This document shows, piece by piece, positions 60,563 through 64,000 of a stretch of DNA of 64,000 bases (position 1 is the stretch's first letter; each line of letters starts with the position of its first letter). Where the stretch lies: NCBI GenBank assembly GCA_938017685.1, contig CALIIL010000011.1:18501-82500 (forward strand). The letters are read 5' to 3'. This stretch comes from an uncultured Chitinophagaceae bacterium. Its GTDB lineage: Bacteria > Bacteroidota > Bacteroidia > Chitinophagales > Chitinophagaceae. The notes under the pieces were generated by a model. That model was not told the DNA's origin. It ran no database searches and saw nothing but the letters and a program-made list of their open reading frames with translations. Both the position numbers and the translations under genes were made by a program.

Positions 60563-61129
60563 ATGGCAAATACTGGTGATATCAAAACTGGAGTAATTAT
60601 TAACCTTGACGGCAACTTATATTCAGTTGTTGAATTTGGTCAGAACAAAACCGCCAGAGCAGCAGCCAAAGTATGGGCTAAGCTAAAGGGAGTTGATAAC
60701 TCAAGAACAATTGAGCACACTTGGAATAGTGGTGATTCTATACATACGGTTCGTGTTGAAAAAAGAAACTATCAATACTTATTTAAGGATGATACAGGGT
60801 TCACTTTTATGGATACTGAGACTTATGAGCAAATAGTTGTTCAGGAAGAAATGATTAATGCTCCTCAATTTTTAAAAGATGGTCAAGAAGCATTTATGAT
60901 TATTAATGGTGATACGGATAAGCCAATTGGTGTAGAATTGCCAGATAAAATTGTTGTAGAGGTTACTTATAGCGAGCCAGGAATGAAAGGCGATACAGCT
61001 ACCAAAACATTAAAACCAGCCACTGTTGAAGGTGGAGCAACCGTTATGGTTCCATTATTTATTAACGAAGGTGAAAAAATTAGAGTGAATACAAAATCTG
61101 GTGATTACGTAGAAAGAGTAAAAGAATAA
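60563..61129 (+). CDS. efp: Elongation factor P, Arg-tip variant
   Basis: A 188-residue three-domain EF-P (GDIKTGVIINLDGNLYSVVEF, FKDDTGFTFMDTETYEQ, VEVTYSEPGMKGDTAT, VPLFINEGEKIRVNTKSGDY). The loop that contacts the P-site tRNA reads NKTARAAAKVW in place of the usual VKPGKGxAFVR. This puts Arg (R32) where the modified lysine normally sits. EF-P relieves stalling at polyproline. Which modification, if any, this tip receives is not visible. accB follows in the same direction. Confidence 0.94.
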   Translation: MANTGDIKTGVIINLDGNLYSVVEFGQNKTARAAAKVWAKLKGVDNSRTIEHTWNSGDSIHTVRVEKRNYQYLFKDDTGFTFMDTETYEQIVVQEEMINAPQFLKDGQEAFMIINGDTDKPIGVELPDKIVVEVTYSEPGMKGDTATKTLKPATVEGGATVMVPLFINEGEKIRVNTKSGDYVERVKE

Positions 61130-61184
61130 TCATTAAATACTTAAATCATATTTAATCCTATAATAAGAAAAAGAAATTTATATC

Positions 61185-61805
61185 ATGGCAAAGAAAGCAG
61201 TAAAGAAAAAAGCAGCTCCCAAAAAGAGCGTAGCGAAAAAACCAGCTCCGAAAAAAGTGACGAAAAAAGCGCCAGTAAAAAAAGCAGCTTCTAAGAAAGT
61301 ATCGGCAAAAAAATCTACACTACCTGAAAGCTTTAATATTGATGAAATTACAAACTTGTTGAATGCAGTTAACTCTTCTGGAGTAAACGAACTGAAACTA
61401 GAGAAAGGTGCTTTTAAAATAACGATTAAGCAAGGAATGAATAACTCCCCAGCTCAATTAGTACATACAAGTGCAGCACCTCAAATGGTTGCAGCGCCTG
61501 CGCCAGCAGCTCAAGCGGCTCCAGCTCCTGCAGCGGCAGCTCCCGCAGCACCAGCCGAAAGCGCTAGTGCGGTTACAATAAAATCTCCAATGATTGGAAC
61601 ATTTTATCGCTCGCCAAATCCTGAAAAAGGACCATTTGTAAATGTTGGTGATACTGTAAAAGAAGGAGATGTTATTTGTATCGTTGAAGCGATGAAACTT
61701 TTTAATGAAATAGAAAGCGAAGTAAGCGGAACTATTGTAAAAGTATTAATTGATGATGCTTCTCCTGTAGAGTATGACCAACCGTTATTTTTAATCGAAC
61801 CTTAA
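61185..61805 (+). CDS. accB: Biotin carboxyl carrier protein with H1-like tail
   Basis: A 206-residue BCCP. Residues 2-44 are almost entirely Lys, Ala, Pro and Val ([20 protein letters not shown] and on), like a histone H1 tail. Then comes the usual N-terminal helix ([13 protein letters not shown]), an Ala-Pro linker, and the biotinyl domain with EAMKLFNE (biotin lysine K171). It carries carboxybiotin in acetyl-CoA carboxylase. The tail has no internal ATG after it, so it must be translated. accC follows by 12 bp. Confidence 0.94.
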   Translation: MAKKAVKKKAAPKKSVAKKPAPKKVTKKAPVKKAASKKVSAKKSTLPESFNIDEITNLLNAVNSSGVNELKLEKGAFKITIKQGMNNSPAQLVHTSAAPQMVAAPAPAAQAAPAPAAAAPAAPAESASAVTIKSPMIGTFYRSPNPEKGPFVNVGDTVKEGDVICIVEAMKLFNEIESEVSGTIVKVLIDDASPVEYDQPLFLIEP

Positions 61806-61817
61806 ATTTATAAGCCT

Positions 61818-63155
61818 GTGTTCAAAAAAATTCTTATTGCCAATCGAGGCGAGATAGCCTTGCGTATTATTAGAACTTGTAGAGATATGGGTATTCGTAC
61901 TGTAGCGGTTTATTCTACTGCAGATAAAGACTCCTTGCACGTAAGATTTGCCGATGAGGCAGTTTGTATTGGTAAGCCGAGTAGTTCAGATTCTTATTTA
62001 AACATTCCAAACATTTTGGCAGCAGCCGAAATTACTAATGCGGATGCGATACATCCTGGTTATGGTTTTCTTGCTGAAAATGCAAAATTTGCTGAACTAT
62101 GTACGCAGCATGATATAAAATTTATTGGACCTACTCCTGATATGATTAATCGTATGGGAGATAAAATCACAGCCAAGGAAACAATGATTGCTGCAAATGT
62201 GCCCGTTGTTCCGGGAAGTGAAGGTTTATTAAAAGATGCAGCGCACGCTAAAAAACTAGCCAAAAAAATGGGTTACCCTGTTATGCTTAAAGCAACTGCT
62301 GGCGGCGGTGGAAAAGGGATGCGTGTTGTATGGAAAGAAAGTGAATTGGAGGCAAACTTTAACTCAGCCAAGCAAGAAGCAGCAGCATCATTTAAGAATG
62401 ATGGGATGTATATTGAAAAGTTTGTTGAAGAACCTCGTCATATTGAGATACAGATTGCGGGTGACCAACATGGTACGGCTTGTCATTTAAGTGAAAGAGA
62501 TTGCAGCATACAGCGTCGTCATCAGAAATTAGTAGAGGAAAGTCCTTCGCCATTTATTAGTGATGAAACGCGCAATAAAATGGGTGAAGCAGCAATACGT
62601 GCAGCACAAGCCATTAATTACGAAAGTGTAGGAACCGTTGAGTTCTTAGTAGATAAGCATCAGAATTTTTATTTCATGGAGATGAATACAAGAATTCAAG
62701 TAGAGCATACTGTAACAGAAGAAGTGATTAGTAGAGATTTGATTAAAGAGCAAATAAAAATTGCGGCTGGTATTCCTATTTCCGGAAGAAATTATTTTCC
62801 AGAAGGTCATGCCATAGAATGTCGTATTAATGCCGAAGATCCTTACAATGACTTTAGACCATCACCAGGAAAAATAACCAACTTGCATACGCCTGGAGGT
62901 TATGGAGTGCGTGTAGATTCGCACATATATTCTGGTTATGTAATACCTCCGTATTATGATTCAATGATTGCTAAGTTAGTTGCTGTGGCCGAAACCCGCG
63001 AGGAGGCCTTGCGTGTAATGCACAGAGCATTGAGCGAATATGTAATTGAAGGTATCAAAACAACTATTCCTTTCCATTTACAATTAATGGAAAATGAAGA
63101 TTTTAAGAAAGGGAACTTTACAACGAACTTTATTGAAAGCTTTGAATTGAAGTAA
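61818..63155 (+). CDS. accC: Acetyl-CoA carboxylase biotin carboxylase
   Basis: A 445-residue ATP-grasp enzyme starting at GTG ([17 protein letters not shown]). It has [41 protein letters not shown] and [17 protein letters not shown]. It carboxylates the biotin of AccB. The accB-accC order is standard, and no carboxyltransferase genes are in the window. Confidence 0.97.
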   Translation: MFKKILIANRGEIALRIIRTCRDMGIRTVAVYSTADKDSLHVRFADEAVCIGKPSSSDSYLNIPNILAAAEITNADAIHPGYGFLAENAKFAELCTQHDIKFIGPTPDMINRMGDKITAKETMIAANVPVVPGSEGLLKDAAHAKKLAKKMGYPVMLKATAGGGGKGMRVVWKESELEANFNSAKQEAAASFKNDGMYIEKFVEEPRHIEIQIAGDQHGTACHLSERDCSIQRRHQKLVEESPSPFISDETRNKMGEAAIRAAQAINYESVGTVEFLVDKHQNFYFMEMNTRIQVEHTVTEEVISRDLIKEQIKIAAGIPISGRNYFPEGHAIECRINAEDPYNDFRPSPGKITNLHTPGGYGVRVDSHIYSGYVIPPYYDSMIAKLVAVAETREEALRVMHRALSEYVIEGIKTTIPFHLQLMENEDFKKGNFTTNFIESFELK

Positions 63156-63204
63156 GTAGCTAACGACTCGCCGCTTACATTTATTTTATTATTATTCCTT
63201 TTTC

Positions 63205-63229
63205 TTATCTTTAGTGTAACTAAAGATAA
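63205..63229. promoter_or_regulatory. Perfect 11-bp inverted repeat before exported-protein gene
   Basis: TTATCTTTAGT (63205-63215), GTA, ACTAAAGATAA (63219-63229), ending six bases before the ATG. It could be an operator or a hairpin that hides the start codon. The left arm contains TATCTTTA, close to a -7 box. Confidence 0.6.
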
Positions 63230-63235
63230 TCAGCT

Positions 63236-63886
63236 ATGATATTTAAATCATTACTTGTAGCCTTGCTATGTCTTACAACTAGCTTAGCACAAGCCCAATT
63301 TAACCCTACAGCCAGTGATACGCCTGAGCCAATCAAAACAGAAAGCAATGTGCTTACTGGCAAATGGCAGGAGTATAAACGTACAATAGGCAAGAGAAGA
63401 AAAGCACAGAATCTTGAATTTGATGATCCTATTCAGCTACGTTTTATGCCTGATAGTTCTGTGCGAATTTGGTTAGCGGATGGGAAGTTTTATACGGAGT
63501 ATTACAGTTTTGATAGGCAAGGACTTCACCTAGGTGAGCGATACAACTTCTCATTCTTTGAAGTCAATGATCAAGAAATGAACTTGGGTGATGGAGAGCA
63601 AACGCATTATTTTAAACGCGTAGCCAAATTAAAGAAACAAGAAATAAAGAAAATTATTCCGGGTGCAGAGCAAGGTGCCGTGCAAACGGATGCTGCCTTT
63701 CTTATTGGAAAATGGTCGGCCTATAAAAAAGTAGATAAGAATTACAGTCCCAAGAATTATTATCTCAAAGATTTAAACATACTAGAACAAACTCCTAACG
63801 GTGATTATGCTATCGCAACTTATTACAGTAATATAGTTGAAAGTAAAAACTATGACGGGACAGGTAGTGTACAAAAAAGTGTGTAA
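63236..63886 (+). CDS. Exported protein of unknown function
   Basis: A 216-residue protein with signal peptide (FKSLLVALLCLTTSLAQAQ). Two similar segments follow (residues about 38-50, LTGKWQEYKRTIG, and about 157-170, LIGKWSAYKKVDK). They have the GKW start seen in lipocalin-like domains, so it may contain a duplicated beta-barrel unit. No closer family is recognised. Confidence 0.55.
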   Translation: MIFKSLLVALLCLTTSLAQAQFNPTASDTPEPIKTESNVLTGKWQEYKRTIGKRRKAQNLEFDDPIQLRFMPDSSVRIWLADGKFYTEYYSFDRQGLHLGERYNFSFFEVNDQEMNLGDGEQTHYFKRVAKLKKQEIKKIIPGAEQGAVQTDAAFLIGKWSAYKKVDKNYSPKNYYLKDLNILEQTPNGDYAIATYYSNIVESKNYDGTGSVQKSV

Positions 63887-64000
63887 TCGATTTGATTAAT
63901 TTTACTTTCAAAGCAAACAAACTTGTTGTGGGAAGTCTGTCTGTCTTTGGAAGTTTTTTGTTTTTGCATCGTAAATATAATTTGAGTTTGTTTAATGAAA
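63887..64000 (+). other. Right-edge intergenic DNA with possible gene start
   Basis: These 114 bp hold no complete feature. An ATG at 63995-63997 followed by AAA, with TATAATTTG about 10 bp upstream, could be the first codons of a gene that continues past the edge. Confidence 0.25.

Noticed and set aside
1..64000. tRNA, rRNA or tmRNA genes
   Set aside because: I read both strands for T-loop-like and ribosomal motifs and saw none. A covariance-model scan would be decisive.

Overview
The window is an AT-rich chromosomal segment from a member of the Bacteroidota, most likely near the Chitinophagales. Supporting signs: promoter boxes of the Bacteroidota type (TTTG, 20-21 bp, TAnnTTTG) sit ahead of several genes; there are many Cys-lipoproteins, PKD and Ig-like surface proteins and beta-barrel-like proteins; MoaC and MoaB/Mog are fused; and EF-P has an unusual R32 tip. 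I saw no tRNA, rRNA, CRISPR array, transposase or prophage. The placement below phylum is inference.

Region 1 (1-19,018, all minus strand) is a surface-polysaccharide locus with tightly packed, often overlapping genes. It encodes a legionaminic/sialic-acid-type pathway (aminotransferase, acyltransferase, hydrolysing 2-epimerase, NeuB-type synthase, CMP transferase, PtmE-like CBS nucleotidyltransferase). It also has a Gfo/Idh/MocA dehydrogenase with a WlbB/WbpD-like acetyltransferase and a truncated WecB/WbpI-like epimerase, as in diacetamido-mannuronate pathways. A Wzx-type flippase, a probable glycosyltransferase, RmlA, RmlB and an asparagine synthase complete it. A complete PAPS module (cysC, cysD, cysN, cysQ) lies inside the locus, preceded by a decayed DUF2061 gene. 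A four-helix-bundle gene between rmlA and rmlB is flanked by inverted 9-bp-period repeats.

Region 2 (19.2-30.6 kb) has atpB-atpE-atpF-atpH, then three minus-strand genes (hydrolase, membrane glycosyltransferase, TonB-like). A cobalamin riboswitch follows, heading an nrdB-thioesterase-nrdA operon for an ATP-cone-less class I ribonucleotide reductase. atpA stands alone on the opposite strand, so the usual ATP synthase operon is broken.

Region 3 (30.6-34.3 kb) is the least familiar part. An XRE regulator diverges from three tandem paralogous secreted proteins sharing a CK(E/D)PG...C motif, then a propeller-like lipoprotein and an exported CxxC protein. I read this as one secreted-protein system of unknown function.

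Region 4 (34.3-41.8 kb) is mostly housekeeping: dnaN, a HAD protein, an S41 protease, rpmH-rnpA-yidD, two EGF-like lipoproteins, thiL and an AI-2E-type permease. Region 5 (41.9-58.7 kb) holds a molybdenum-cofactor set (moeA, mobA, moaD, moeB, moaE, moaCB, moaA) spread among unrelated genes. These include a class D beta-lactamase homologue translationally coupled to moeA, a ParE-like toxin-antitoxin pair, surface proteins, a PaaE-like reductase and mutL. Region 6 (58.8-64 kb) carries a barrel-like protein, truB, efp, accB (with a histone-H1-like tail), accC and an exported protein.
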